A stretch of DNA of 40,952 nt, from NCBI RefSeq assembly GCF_000336385.2, contig NZ_HG424505.1, forward strand, positions 1 through 40,952, given 5' to 3'. Every line of letters starts with the position of its first letter. The stretch's first letter is position 1. The notes under the pieces are model-generated. The model had not been told where the DNA came from. It saw only the letters and a list, made by a program, of their open reading frames with translations, and did not search any database. The translations under genes and the position numbers were made by a program. This DNA comes from Lysobacter antibioticus HS124. GTDB lineage: Bacteria; Pseudomonadota; Gammaproteobacteria; Xanthomonadales; Xanthomonadaceae. This document shows positions 1-9,287 of this stretch, piece after piece.

Positions 1-3000
1 GGTGCCGCTGTCGTTCTTGGCCAGGGTGGTGGCGCCGGTACCGTTGTTGCCGATCGCGCCAGCGAAGGTGTTGTTGCCGGTGTTGGTGCCGCCCAAGGCG
101 AAGGTGCGAGCGACGTTCGTGCCGGAAAGAGTGACTGCACCGGTATTGGTGAATTCCAGTGCTCCGGTGCCGGAGGACTCGATGAAGCTGACGCCCGCGT
201 TCAAAGTGAACAAGCGGTTGGAGGTGTCGCCATCGCCGACATAGCGCAGCGTCGAACTATTGCCCATCACCAGGTTGCCTGCCGCACTGGAGGAGGCGCC
301 GACGCTGCTGGCCTGGCCGCCGTCGGCGAGACGGTCGACGATCAGCACGCCGCCGTTGAGCGTGGTGGCGCCGGTGTAAGTGCTGCTGTCGTTGGCCAAG
401 CGCCAGGTGCCGGTACCGGCTTTGGTCAGCGAGGTGGCGCCGGCGCCGTTGTCGACCAGTTGGCCGGCATAGCTGTTGCTGCCGGTGTTGGTACCGGCCA
501 GGGTCAGGGTGCGTGCGGTATTGGCTCCGGCCAGGGTCGCGGCGGCGGTGCTGGTGAACTCGATGATGCCGGTGCCCGATGCGTCCAGGGTGCCGCCGGC
601 GGTGCCGAGGGTGAATTGGCGATCGGTGGTGTCGCCGTCGCCGACATAGCGCAGCGTGCCGTTGAGGGTCAGGCTGGCGGGCGCGGAGCTGGAGGCGCCG
701 ATCGAGCTGGCGACGCCGCCGTTGTTCAGGCAATTGACCGTCAAAGTGCCCGCGTTGATCGCCGTGGGGCCGGTATAGCTGCTGTTGCAGCCGGTCAGCG
801 CCTGATCGCCGCCGCCGTTCTTGACCAGGCTGCCGGTGCCGCTGATGGCGCCGGCGTAACTGGCGCCGCCGTTGCTGAGGGTCAGCACGGCGTCGCCCAG
901 GGTGATGTTGCCGCCGGTGCCGCCGCCGCCGTTGAGCGAGGTCACCACAGTGTCGAAGCCGGCCAAATCCAGCAGCACCCCGGCGGTATTGTTCAGGGTC
1001 ATGATCCCCTGCGGGCCGAAGGCATTGGTGGTGCCCGCGCGCAGTATTCCCCCCGAAACCGCGGTGTTGCCGGTGGAGGTGTTGGCCCCGGACAGCACCA
1101 GGGTGCCCGCGCCGCCCTTGTTGAAGCCGCCGCCGCCGATGATCTGGCCGGTCATTTGCAGGGTGGTGGCCGCATTGGTCACGCTGATGGTATTGCCGGT
1201 ACCGCCGGCCAACTGGAAGCCGCGATCGATGGTGACGGTGGCGCCGGTATAGTTCAGAACGCCGCCGTTGAAGACCAGGTTGGTGGGCGCGCTGGTCGAG
1301 GCGCCGATGCCGCTGGCGACCCCGCCGTTGGCCAGGCAGTTCACGGTCAGGTTGGCCAGCTGCAGGCTGGTGGGGCCGGTGTAGGTGTTGTTGCAACCGT
1401 TGAAGGTCTGGGTGCCGCCGCCGGCGCGGACGATGCCGCCGGTGCCGCTGATGGCGCCGGAGTAGTTGCCGCCGTCGCCGTTGATGGTCAGGGTGCCGGC
1501 GTCGAGGGTGATATGGCCGCCGTTGGCGCCGCCGCCGCTCAGCGGGCCGATGCCGTTGTTGAACCCCTCCAGGTCGAGCAGCACGCCGGCGGTGTTGGCC
1601 AGGGTCATCGGCCCGTTGGCGGCGCCGAACGCCTGGGTCGAGCCGGCGCGCAGGATGCCGCGGTTGACCGTGTTGCCGCCGGCGTAGGTGTTGGTGCCGG
1701 ACAGCACCAGGGTGCCGTCTCCGTTCTTGGCCAGCCGGCCGGCGCCGACCGCCGCGCCGCTGACGGTCAGGGTGGTCGCGGCGTTGCTGACATCGACGGT
1801 GCCGTTGCCGGCGCCCACAGTGAAACCGCGGTTGGTGCCGACCGTGCCGCCGGTGTACTGCAGGCCGCCGCCGGCGAGTACGAGGTTGGCGGATGCACCG
1901 CCGGCAGCGCCGATGCCGCTGGCCGCGCCGCCGTTAGCCAGGGTATCGACCGACAGCAGGCCGCCGCTGACGGTGGTGATGCCGGTGAAGTCGTTGCTGT
2001 CGTTGGACAGGGTCAGAGTGCCGGCGCCGCTCTTGGTGAAGTTGGCGGCGTCGGGGCTGGTGACCAGCCCGCCGAAGATCAGATTGGCGCCGGCATTGGT
2101 GACTTCGACGCTCGAGCCGATGATGGCGCCGGATCTGGTGAAGGTAAAACCTCGATCGCTGGCATCGCCTGGGCCCGTGTAGCGCAAGGTGGCGCCTTCC
2201 AAGCGCAGGTTGGCCGGATCGGCCGACGAGGCGCCGATGCCGCTGGCTGCGCCGCCGTTGCCGATGTCGGCGACGGCCAGCGTGCCCTGCACCACCTGGG
2301 TGGCGCCGGTGTAAGTGTTGTTGGTGCCGGCCAGGGTGACCAGGCCGGTGCCGGCCTTGATGAAGCCGATGCTGCCGCCGTTGTCGACGATCTGCGAGGC
2401 GATGGTGTAGTTGCCGGTGCTGTTCTGCTGCACGCCCAATGCGCCGCCGACCGGGCCGGTCATCATCCCGCCGGTGATCAGCTGATTGGTATTCACCACC
2501 GTGGGCGCCACGATGATGGTGCCGTCCACGCCCAGGGTCTCGCCGGGGTTCACCGTCACGGTGGTCGAGGTCGGCGCGGTGTAGCGCAGGCCGGCTAGCT
2601 GGACGCTGCCGCTCACCGCGCCGAAGAATCCGTTCACGTCGGTGATGTATTCGTTGGCCAGCCAATTGGCGGCGTTGTCCTTGTCGGTGTAGTCGGCGTC
2701 GACGAAGGCGGCGATATTGCCGCCGACCACCTTGGCATAGTCGGTGCCGTTGACCGTGGCCCAGCCGCCCAGGACGGTATTGGTGGTGGTGATGTTGCCG
2801 CTGGTGGGCAGGTTGAAGTTGATCAGCCCACCGGTGCGGGTGATGGCGCCCAGGTTGACGGTGAGGCTGCCGCCAGTGCCGGACTTGGCGTCGATGGTGT
2901 TGTTGCTGCCGGTGATGTTCAGGCCGTCGAAGGTCTGGGTGTTGCTTTCGCCGTTGGCGCCGATGATGTTGAGCCGGCCGCCGCCCAGGTTGAGGGTGGA

Positions 3001-5091
3001 ATCGCTGCCGATGATGGCGCTGCTCGGGCCGCCGGCGGGGCTGAAGTCCAGGTTGAGCGTGCCGCCGGCGATGGTGGTGTCGCCGGTGTAGGTGCTGGCG
3101 CCGGTCAGGGTTTGGGTGCTGGCGCCCAGCTTGGTCAGGCCGCCGCTGCCGGTGATGCTGCCGGCGTAGGTGCCGGTGCCTCCGCTCGCGCCCTGCAGGG
3201 TCAGGATGGCGCTGCCCAATGCCACCGTCCCGCCGCTACCGGTGATGTTGGGCAGCGTCTTGTCGAACCCGTTCATGTCGAGCGTGCCGCCGTTGACGAC
3301 GAAGCTGCTCGAGGCGCCGAAGGCCCCGGCCGAGCCCGCGCGCAGCACGCCGCTGTCGACGATGGTGCTGCCGGTGTAGGTATTGGCGCCGGTGAGCACC
3401 CAGGTGCCGGCACCGCCGCTGCGCACATTGCCGCCACCGGACACGACTCCGGCCAAGACATTGGCCGAGCCGGCGTAGGAACCGCCCAGCGTCGCGGTGC
3501 CGCCGATGGTCGTCGGCCCGGTCAGGGTCAAGGCGCCGCTACCGTTGTTGGCGAGGGTGCCTTGGCTGATGGTCCAGGTACGGTCGCTGCTGGCGGCGGC
3601 GCCGGTATAGCTCAACGTGCCGTTGCTGCCGATGCTGGTGGTGCCGGTGCCCAGCGAACTGGCAACGCCGGTATTGCCGATCGCGCTGGCCCTGACCGTT
3701 CCGGCGCCGGTGATGTTGACGCCGGCGTTCGTGTTGGCGGTGCCGAGGGTGATGATCCGGCCGGCGTTCGCCGCGAGCGCGACCCGGGTGCCGGAGATGA
3801 CGCCCAACAGCTCCAAGTCGGCCGTCTGCGCGCTGAACCCGGCCGTGCCGTTCGACGAGGTGATGTTGCCGGTCAGAGTCAGGGTGCCGGTGCCGGCGTT
3901 GGCGAGTCCCGCCGAACGGTTGTCGTTGACGAAGATGGACCAGTTGCGGTTCGACGTATCGCCGTCGCCGATGTAGGAGTGGGTGATGCTCGAACCGTTC
4001 GGGTTCGTCAGGGAAATGGTGCCGGTGGCCACCGTAGTGGGCGCGCCCAGGGCGCTCGCCTCCCCCAGGTTGCGCACCGAGGTAAAGCTCAGACCGCGAC
4101 TGGCCCCGGTCGTGCCGGTGTAGTTGTTGGCGTCGTTGTTCAATGTATTGGCATCTCCGACGAACAGACTGCCGGTGCCGGTATAGAAAGCGCTGCCGAC
4201 GCCCGCGCCGGTAATGTTCGTGGTGCCTGCGGTGAGCGTCACCGTGCGGCCGGCCAGAGTGCCCCCGGTCGCGCCGACGTTCAGCGCCCCGGTGATGTTG
4301 ATGTTGTTGGTCGCCGCGCCGAGACTGGCGGCGCCGCTGGCGGTAAGCGAGCCGGTGACGTTGATGGTGCCGGTGAAGGTGTTGGTGCCTTGCAGATTGA
4401 GCGCGCCGGCGGTCACGATTGGCGCGCTGGTGAAACTGTTGTTGCCGGACAGGACGGCCGTGCCCCCGTTGACGGTCAAACCGCCGCCGAAGCTGTTGTT
4501 GCCGGTCAGGGTTAACGTGCCCGTGCCGGTCTTGTTCACCCGCCCGATGCCGTTGATTTGGGAGGCGATGGTGGTCGTCCCGGTCACCGAGATGGTCGGA
4601 TCGACCCCGCCCAGGGTCAGGGTGTTGCCGGTGACCGTGTAACCGCTGGTCTGGAACGTCATGTTGTGGACGGTGATCGGCCCGCCCAGGGTGACGGTGC
4701 CGGCGGTGCCGCCGAAGAAAGCGTCGTCCAAGGCTGCGTTGTTCCACGCGCTGTAGGGACCGCTCACGCCGTCGTTGTTGGGGCTCCAAAAAGTGCCGGT
4801 GGTGTCCCAGGTGCCGGTGCCGCCGAACCCGAGTGCGGTGCGGTTCTGGTCCCAGTACCGATCCGCCGCCCAGGCCTGCGGCGACAACGTCGCCAACGCC
4901 ACGATCACGCTCAGGGTTAACGGCCACGACGAGCCCGGCGAAAAGTCTGCGAACAAGTCGCAGCCGAACATCAACTCGCGTTTCGTGGTGCGCCTTTCGC
5001 GGCCGCTCTTCGCTCGGCCGGACGCGAGCTCGGACACGACGACCCATGCATTCTGCGCGCGGGACCAAATGATGCGGAATACGTGGTTCAT
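1..5091 (-). CDS. Giant autotransporter / beta-helical adhesin, 3' end beyond window
   Basis: One uninterrupted minus-strand frame of 1697 codons starts at the ATG at 5091 and leaves the window at base 1. An AGAGG ribosome site lies about 10 bases upstream. Residues 1-29 (MNHVFRIIWSRAQNAWVVVS...) match the extended signal peptide region of type V secreted proteins. A conventional signal peptide follows and ends near AWA/AD, residue 75. The passenger then opens with RYWDQN...GTGTWDT and continues as autotransporter-associated beta-strand repeats of the GTGTLTLTGNNSF / NTYTGxTxV type. A larger module with LANGGxASxIGAS recurs at about 306, 711, 1318, 1922 and 2245. A type Va autotransporter with a C-terminal beta-barrel beyond base 1 is expected. 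The barrel is not visible, so export by another type V route remains possible. Long open frames on the opposite strand are mirror images of this gene. Confidence 0.93.
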   Translation of the reverse strand, partial: MNHVFRIIWSRAQNAWVVVSELASGRAKSGRERRTTKRELMFGCDLFADFSPGSSWPLTLSVIVALATLSPQAWAADRYWDQNRTALGFGGTGTWDTTGTFWSPNNDGVSGPYSAWNNAALDDAFFGGTAGTVTLGGPITVHNMTFQTSGYTVTGNTLTLGGVDPTISVTGTTTIASQINGIGRVNKTGTGTLTLTGNNSFGGGLTVNGGTAVLSGNNSFTSAPIVTAGALNLQGTNTFTGTINVTGSLTASGAASLGAATNNINITGALNVGATGGTLAGRTVTLTAGTTNITGAGVGSAFYTGTGSLFVGDANTLNNDANNYTGTTGASRGLSFTSVRNLGEASALGAPTTVATGTISLTNPNGSSITHSYIGDGDTSNRNWSIFVNDNRSAGLANAGTGTLTLTGNITSSNGTAGFSAQTADLELLGVISGTRVALAANAGRIITLGTANTNAGVNITGAGTVRASAIGNTGVASSLGTGTTSIGSNGTLSYTGAAASSDRTWTISQGTLANNGSGALTLTGPTTIGGTATLGGSYAGSANVLAGVVSGGGNVRSGGAGTWVLTGANTYTGSTIVDSGVLRAGSAGAFGASSSFVVNGGTLDMNGFDKTLPNITGSGGTVALGSAILTLQGASGGTGTYAGSITGSGGLTKLGASTQTLTGASTYTGDTTIAGGTLNLDFSPAGGPSSAIIGSDSTLNLGGGRLNIIGANGESNTQTFDGLNITGSNNTIDAKSGTGGSLTVNLGAITRTGGLINFNLPTSGNITTTNTVLGGWATVNGTDYAKVVGGNIAAFVDADYTDKDNAANWLANEYITDVNGFFGAVSGSVQLAGLRYTAPTSTTVTVNPGETLGVDGTIIVAPTVVNTNQLITGGMMTGPVGGALGVQQNSTGNYTIASQIVDNGGSIGFIKAGTGLVTLAGTNNTYTGATQVVQGTLAVADIGNGGAASGIGASSADPANLRLEGATLRYTGPGDASDRGFTFTRSGAIIGSSVEVTNAGANLIFGGLVTSPDAANFTKSGAGTLTLSNDSNDFTGITTVSGGLLSVDTLANGGAASGIGAAGGASANLVLAGGGLQYTGGTVGTNRGFTVGAGNGTVDVSNAATTLTVSGAAVGAGRLAKNGDGTLVLSGTNTYAGGNTVNRGILRAGSTQAFGAANGPMTLANTAGVLLDLEGFNNGIGPLSGGGANGGHITLDAGTLTINGDGGNYSGAISGTGGIVRAGGGTQTFNGCNNTYTGPTSLQLANLTVNCLANGGVASGIGASTSAPTNLVFNGGVLNYTGATVTIDRGFQLAGGTGNTISVTNAATTLQMTGQIIGGGGFNKGGAGTLVLSGANTSTGNTAVSGGILRAGTTNAFGPQGIMTLNNTAGVLLDLAGFDTVVTSLNGGGGTGGNITLGDAVLTLSNGGASYAGAISGTGSLVKNGGGDQALTGCNSSYTGPTAINAGTLTVNCLNNGGVASSIGASSSAPASLTLNGTLRYVGDGDTTDRQFTLGTAGGTLDASGTGIIEFTSTAAATLAGANTARTLTLAGTNTGSNSYAGQLVDNGAGATSLTKAGTGTWRLANDSSTYTGATTLNGGVLIVDRLADGGQASSVGASSSAAGNLVMGNSSTLRYVGDGDTSNRLFTLNAGVSFIESSGTGALEFTNTGAVTLSGTNVARTFALGGTNTGNNTFAGAIGNNGTGATTLAKNDSGT

Positions 5092-6634
5092 AACCTATCC
5101 TCTTTGATTCGGCAGATCGACAAGTCGGCCACCTGGCTCAGGTACCAATTGAGTCGGTGCGGGATGGATCGGAGGCGACTAACGCCTCGTGCGCTCATAC
5201 GCTGCAGTGGTTGCTCATCGGCTTCCGGCTTCGTCCCGGCACTAAGTGAAGGCAGCCTGTTCCACAAACGTGGTGTTTCATCAAGTAAACAGAACTCAGC
5301 CGCGGCGCCTGCGCGACGAGCCAAGTCAGTCGATCACCGAGTTCACCGAGGAGAATTCAGGCAAATACATGCCCAACAGGGCTCAATGCCGCCTGTCGCA
5401 GACCCACTCGGAATAGTTGCTGCCGACGCGGATATCTCCGCGATTCGACCTTATTCGGACCAACTGCCTTTGACGTCGTCCGATGCTCGGGCAAAGAGAT
5501 ATATTGGAACCGTGCCCTCCCCGATTGCACCCCGCCAAGTGATGGCGCACATGTCACGAAGCTGTCGTGCCTGATGTCACAAAAACTACCTCAGTTGTGC
5601 AATCCAGCACAACTAAGAAATCTCCTAGATGCTAGGTGCTCGTGCAGGGTTGCGACGAAGTCTTGAAGGATGACTCATGACCCTGTCAGTTACTCCTGTT
5701 CTAGCAGGCGCACGAAATCGAACGCGCGCGCAATTCGGCCGATGCCCTCGGTAGGCAATGACGTTCCAAGTGGGTGTATGCCATCCGCAGCGACTGCCGC
5801 AAGGACTGTGGCTTCGACAACGCGATGCCTTTGAGCTCACCTCTCACATCCCGGGTGACGACCAGGCAATCGAAGTGTCGCTTTTGGTGCAATGGAGCGG
5901 GCTCTCGCTGTCGGGGAGGGGGCTGAGCGCCAGCGAACCTAGTCCATATGGTGTGTAGGGTGTCATTGTCAACGCAACCAAGATGGACGGTCGATTGCCC
6001 GCAATCACCACTTCCAGTAGGCACCGCAGGGCTTGCTTACAGCTATCCGGGCGCATGCAGGTACGCATATGACCAGAAAGATCTTGATGAAGATCTATCT
6101 ATCGTTCACTCACTCAACCTCACCGAGCACCTTCGTTCGGCCCACCATTCTGTCGGCGTTGGTCGAAGACGAAGACCCAAGCCGATTTGCCTCGCCAGAA
6201 CTCGTGTCGCAACCGCCCGAAGTCCTCCGCGAGAGTTCTCTAAGGCGCCCGGGGCATCGAACCGCGCTGAGGAAGCGGCCATCCGCAACACGCCCCCTTG
6301 GTCTCGGATTCGCATCTCTTCAAATGCGCCAAAATCCCCTGTTCGAACCTCTCTATTCGGAGAGCAGCCGCCGTCGAAAACGCGTTCTTTTGGCGGTTTT
6401 CGCGCTTTGGCGTTGGACCAAGAACAACGCGGTTTCGACCGAAACGGGGCAGATCAACCCCACCATTCTCTCTCAGGGCGTTGGTTTTTAGTCCTACGCC
6501 CCATCTCGCGCACCCTTTCGAATCAGTGAATTAGCCTTGGACCCGAAAAAGCGGTTTGATGGGGTACATATCCTCAAAACTGGCGTTAAACCGCCCATCA
6601 GATGCTGCCTAGTCGCTGTCGACCTGGGTCTTGA
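5092..6634. other. Gene-poor region upstream of the autotransporter
   Basis: I see no convincing gene in these 1.5 kb. The short open frames lack ribosome sites and recognisable domains, and base composition is lower in GC than the flanks. An 8-bp inverted repeat (AGTTGTGC, 6-base gap, GCACAACT) lies at 5592-5613. A second one (GCGGTTT ... AAACCGC) lies at 6551-6594, just before the deaminase remnant. The autotransporter promoter must be in the left part, but I could not pick it out. The stretch looks like decayed mobile DNA. Confidence 0.5.
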
Positions 6635-7297
6635 ACGCTTTGCGCGCCTCGTCGCGCGCGGGGAGGAACTGTCCCACTCGTAGTCGAGCTATGCGACGAG
6701 ATAGCTGCGCTTATGCGGACAAAGGGTGTCAATCGCGACCTCGCCGACTCACTCGCTGACTCCATCCGCTCCAGCACATACTTACGCGATCTGATCGAAT
6801 TCTCACGAGCAGTACACGCGGAGATGGACGCTCTCATAACCGCCGCCCGCAATGGCGGGAACGGCATACAGGATTGCGTCCTATTTACCACAACGTATCC
6901 ATGCCATAACTGCGCCAGGCATATCGTTGCAGCAGGAATTTGCGCGGTTTACTTCATAGAGCCGTACGGCAAGAGCCTTACGGACGAACTTCATAGTGAT
7001 GCGATAGATCACAATGCGGAGTCACCTCCAGATCAAGCAGACGGCCGAGAAAAACGGGTTGCATTTCTACACTTTGAAGGTGTATCGCCAAACCGATTCG
7101 CTAGCCTGTTCTCTCACTTCGATTCACGTAAGGACTCTAGCGGCAGGGTCACACCTTTTATTCCCGCGACAGCGGAACAAAAGGTTCCCGAGCTTCTAGA
7201 CAACTATCGTGAACTCGAAGGCAACGTCGTCGAGCGTCTCTTGAAGAGAAAGGCAGCTATCGCTGCTGCGAACAACCCAGGTGGCGGGGCAGCATAG
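6635..7297 (+). pseudogene. AvcD-like dCTP/dCMP deaminase, 5'-truncated remnant
   Basis: The frame is open from 6635, after a stop at 6632, to 7297. The first ATG at 6713 would give 194 residues. Numbered from that ATG, it holds the zinc-deaminase motifs HAE (His35, Glu37) and PCHNC (Cys64, Cys67), followed by ARHIVAAGI and an EPYGKS segment. This is the C-terminal half of the deaminases used in anti-phage defence (AvcD family), which deplete dCTP/dCMP during infection. Full-length members are about 500 residues with an N-terminal P-loop kinase-like domain. That domain and the first strand of the deaminase fold are absent here. Some homologous-looking sequence (VPLVVELCDEIAALM) lies before the ATG, so the gene appears cut rather than naturally short. 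No other defence gene is next to it. Whether the short protein is made is unknown. Confidence 0.7.
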
Positions 7298-8104
7298 CTG
7301 TTTGCAACTCAGTCCGTACTGGTCTTCTCGTACATCGCAGCCACGACTTGCCCATCAATAAGCGCTACTAGCGGTGATGTCCGAAACGGCAAGCTCGAGC
7401 TGAGATAGGACTGATATCAGAGCTTGCCTAGCAAACTTCCATATATCCCGAGTCGGCTCATTAGTCGGATCAAGCGGCTCGATGTCGCCTTGGGCTCCAA
7501 AGATCGCCCCCTTCGTAAGCGTCTGATTTTCAACGGCGAGCAATGGTCGGCCGACCAAAGGCATTGGAGAAAACGGTCCGGAGAGAGGCGAAGAAAAACG
7601 CCAAATAAGCTCTCTGTGGATAACTCATCGTCCAATGGAAAACGCCAAAAACCTAGGAAATGAGACCTTTTTCTTCGTTGCGACGAGGCGCAGAAAAGGT
7701 TGAGGCTGGGAGTTTGGCGCGCTCAGCGGGATGCAAACCTCCGACCAATGGCCAACGCCCACTTATTGCGACCAAATTTGCGCCGTGGTTTTCACGTTGA
7801 GTGTTCTGGTTGACCTGTTGACGGCCGGAAAACTCACAAAAAAGTCCAGAGCCAACCCATTGATCTACAAGACTCTGAAAAATGGGCCTTTAGTTCCGAG
7901 ACCACAGGCAGGGAGAAGAGAGAGGGAGAAGTGGCGAAACCTTCGCCAAACGCCGCTTTTTGCCGGTTCTCCGAAACCACGGCTTTTACGGAAACCCTCG
8001 AAAATAAGGGGCTGTTCTCGCCCCTCGGCGGGGGAGATAAACGCACGCCCGAAAGGAGTGGTGGAGCCACGGGAACTGGGTTCAAACCCTCTTGACGGGC
8101 GAAC
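7298..8104. other. Region without a supported gene
   Basis: About 0.8 kb between the deaminase remnant and the cassette array. Open frames here have no recognisable domain or ribosome site. A perfect 9-base DnaA-box-like word (TGTGGATAA) is at 7615-7623. A small hairpin (AGGGGC, 7-base loop, GCCCCT) is at 8007-8025. Nothing else stands out. Confidence 0.45.
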
Positions 8105-8144
8105 GGGGGCAATTGGGGGTCAATGAGGGCTATTGGGGGTTAGC
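8105..8144 (+). repeat. 10-bp periodic G-rich repeat, cluster 1
   Basis: Four consecutive 10-base units fit GRGGGYNAWT: GGGGGCAATT, GGGGGTCAAT, GAGGGCTATT and a final GGGGGTTAGC. The same unit recurs in two clusters at 9885-9911 and 9955-10014, on the other side of the cassette array. Confidence 0.75.
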
Positions 8145-8168
8145 GTCCGCTTTCGGCCAGAAGCGGAC
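8145..8168. repeat. Short hairpin (GTCCGCTT / AAGCGGAC), copy 1
   Basis: GTCCGCTT and AAGCGGAC form an 8-bp stem around 8 bases. A diverged copy (GTCTGCTT / AAGCAGAC) is at 9826-9849, so related hairpins flank the cassette array. It resembles small dispersed intergenic hairpins of proteobacteria. Confidence 0.5.
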
Positions 8169-8171
8169 ATC

Positions 8172-8230
8172 GCCCAACACCTGAATTAAGGGGGCCGCGA
8201 AGCGGCTTCCCATTGAATGAATTGTTATGC
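8172..8230 (-). other. attC site 1 (59 bp)
   Basis: Read on the minus strand, GCATAAC and GTTGGGC boxes enclose AATTCATTCAA, a central CCGCTTCGCGG-type palindrome and TTAATTCAGG. The length and box pattern match a classic 59-base element. It closes the last cassette of the array. Confidence 0.8.
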
Positions 8231-8630
8231 CCGATTTGCGGCGGCCTTCCTCGCGCGAAATGCAGCCAAGGCGTGAAGGACGTGCTGCGACCTCGCGGCC
8301 TGCTCCTGGGAGAGCGGCGCACGCTTGGCCTTGCGGAGTATGGACTCAAGAGCGGAAAAAGTATGGGCGAAGTTCAAGGAAGCAGATGGCGGCCTCCATA
8401 GACTCAGGGTCGCCAGCCGCGATGCGATCTAGCGCTCCGTCAAAGCCACCCGGAAAGGCCGGCTCGTTGTATCTGGAGTGGAAGGTCTCGCAGGCACGCT
8501 CCCACTCTTGGCGCTTGTCAGAGCTGCGATCCCGCTGCGCGAATGCCTCATGCACGCGCGAGTGCAGCCGCGCGACCTCCTCGGCGTTTGATTGAATCAA
8601 CAGTTTGAGGCGATCGGAAGAATGGGGCAT
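8225..8630 (-). pseudogene. Cassette gene 3, frameshifted small protein
   Basis: The first frame runs from the ATG at 8630, which lies inside the attC GTTATGCC box, to a TGA at 8346 (94 residues, MPHSSDRLKLLIQ...). It includes RDRS, a FHSRYNE segment and ELRPYFFRS. Downstream, another minus-strand frame continues with ILRKAKRAPLSQEQAARSQ and ends at a TAA (8225-8227) in the RYYYAAC box of attC 1, which is where intact cassette genes usually stop. From memory, cassette and chromosomal proteins of this type read 'FFRSGY...LRR-KRAPL' without a break. I infer a small deletion and frameshift near 8340-8350. Function is unknown. The 94-residue N-terminal product could still be translated. Confidence 0.6.
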
Positions 8631-8687
8631 AACGCCTGAATTAAGCCGCGCCGCGAAGAGACGTCGGCTTGAATGAATTGTTAGCGC
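8626..8687 (-). other. attC site 2
   Basis: Minus-strand GCGCTAAC and GTTATGCC boxes enclose AATTCATTCAAGCCG, a CTTCGCGG-type centre and CGGCTTAATTCAGGC. The two arms are complementary, as required for the folded single-strand substrate of an integron integrase. It lies between the second and third cassettes. Confidence 0.85.
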
Positions 8688-8688
8688 C

Positions 8689-9216
8689 TTAGTGGGTGCA
8701 GCTGACGCCGAGCCACTGCTGTACGAGCTGTAGCTTGTAAACAGCAGCTGCGCCAAGAGCAAAAGCTCCCAACATTAAGCCGCCAAGCCAAAACCAGAAT
8801 GAGTATGGAACATGGTTGAAGAGCCACCTCAGAGTGACTTTGTCAGGAACCGCTAGCGGTGCAGGCACGGGCGTTGCGGCGCCAGGCTGGGCATTGCCTA
8901 ATAGCTCTGGGTTGTTCTCCACTCGATTCCTCGCAGCAGAGGCGATGCTAATAATTCTTTCGACCGATGAGTAGGATGGCGAGTCGTAGAGGTTGGCTAC
9001 GCCATGGTTGTAGGCGTCAATGACCATCTTGCTGTAGTCATTCTGTCCCATCGCGTCGTGAAAGAGATCACGTAGTTCTAGCGTGATCTGTTGAATTCGA
9101 GGCTCGTCGTCATCTGCCGCCAGGAGAGAATCACGCCCTTTTACAAACCGGGACAGAATTCCTCTTAGCTCATCGATGTAGCCGTCTGCTCTGCGGAGGT
9201 AGTCGTCTGGGTTCAT
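8689..9216 (-). CDS. Cassette gene 2, C-terminally anchored hypothetical protein
   Basis: 175 residues. The ATG at 9216 is 4 bases past the end of attC 3, and the TAA at 8689-8691 abuts attC 2, which is typical cassette packing. Residues 1 to about 125 are soluble and mostly helical (DDYLRRADGYIDELRGIL...), with a proline/alanine-rich linker near 110-123. A single hydrophobic segment (FWFWLGGLMLGAFALGAAAV) follows near residues 140-160, before a short polar tail ending VSCTH. This suggests a cytosolic domain tethered to the inner membrane. I recognise no family. No promoter is evident, so expression would depend on transcription from the right. Confidence 0.8.
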   Translation of the reverse strand: MNPDDYLRRADGYIDELRGILSRFVKGRDSLLAADDDEPRIQQITLELRDLFHDAMGQNDYSKMVIDAYNHGVANLYDSPSYSSVERIISIASAARNRVENNPELLGNAQPGAATPVPAPLAVPDKVTLRWLFNHVPYSFWFWLGGLMLGAFALGAAAVYKLQLVQQWLGVSCTH

Positions 9217-9219
9217 AGG

Positions 9220-9280
9220 GCGCTAACCTCTGAGTTAAGCCGGCCCGCGAAGCGGGTTCGGCTTGAATGAACCGTTAGGC
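9220..9280 (-). other. attC site 3
   Basis: Minus-strand GCCTAAC and GTTAGCGC boxes enclose GGTTCATTCAAGCCG, a CCCGCTTCGCGGG centre and CGGCTTAACTCAGAG. It is the best-preserved of the three sites and lies between the first and second cassettes. Confidence 0.87.
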
Positions 9281-9287
9281 CGCAGCA

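Noticed and set aside
460-2598. 712-codon plus-strand open frame across the autotransporter
   Set aside because: It is in codon register with the real gene on the other strand, has low-complexity Gly/Ala/Val composition and no domain. It is an antisense artefact of GC-rich repeat codons.
6033-6491. 152-residue plus-strand frame upstream of the deaminase remnant
   Set aside because: Searched by eye for the missing N-terminal part of the deaminase; no P-loop or deaminase motif is present and composition looks non-coding.
7355-7564. 69-residue minus-strand frame (MPLVGRPLLAVENQTL...)
   Set aside because: It reads somewhat like protein but has no ribosome site, no recognisable family and competes with other frames in a decayed region. 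Too weak to call.
8058-8100. Sequence resembling the 3' end of a tRNA or tmRNA (TGGTGGAGCC ... GGTTCAAACCC)
   Set aside because: The T-arm and acceptor strands do not pair in either orientation, so no tRNA or tmRNA fold is supported. A decayed attachment site is possible but not demonstrable.
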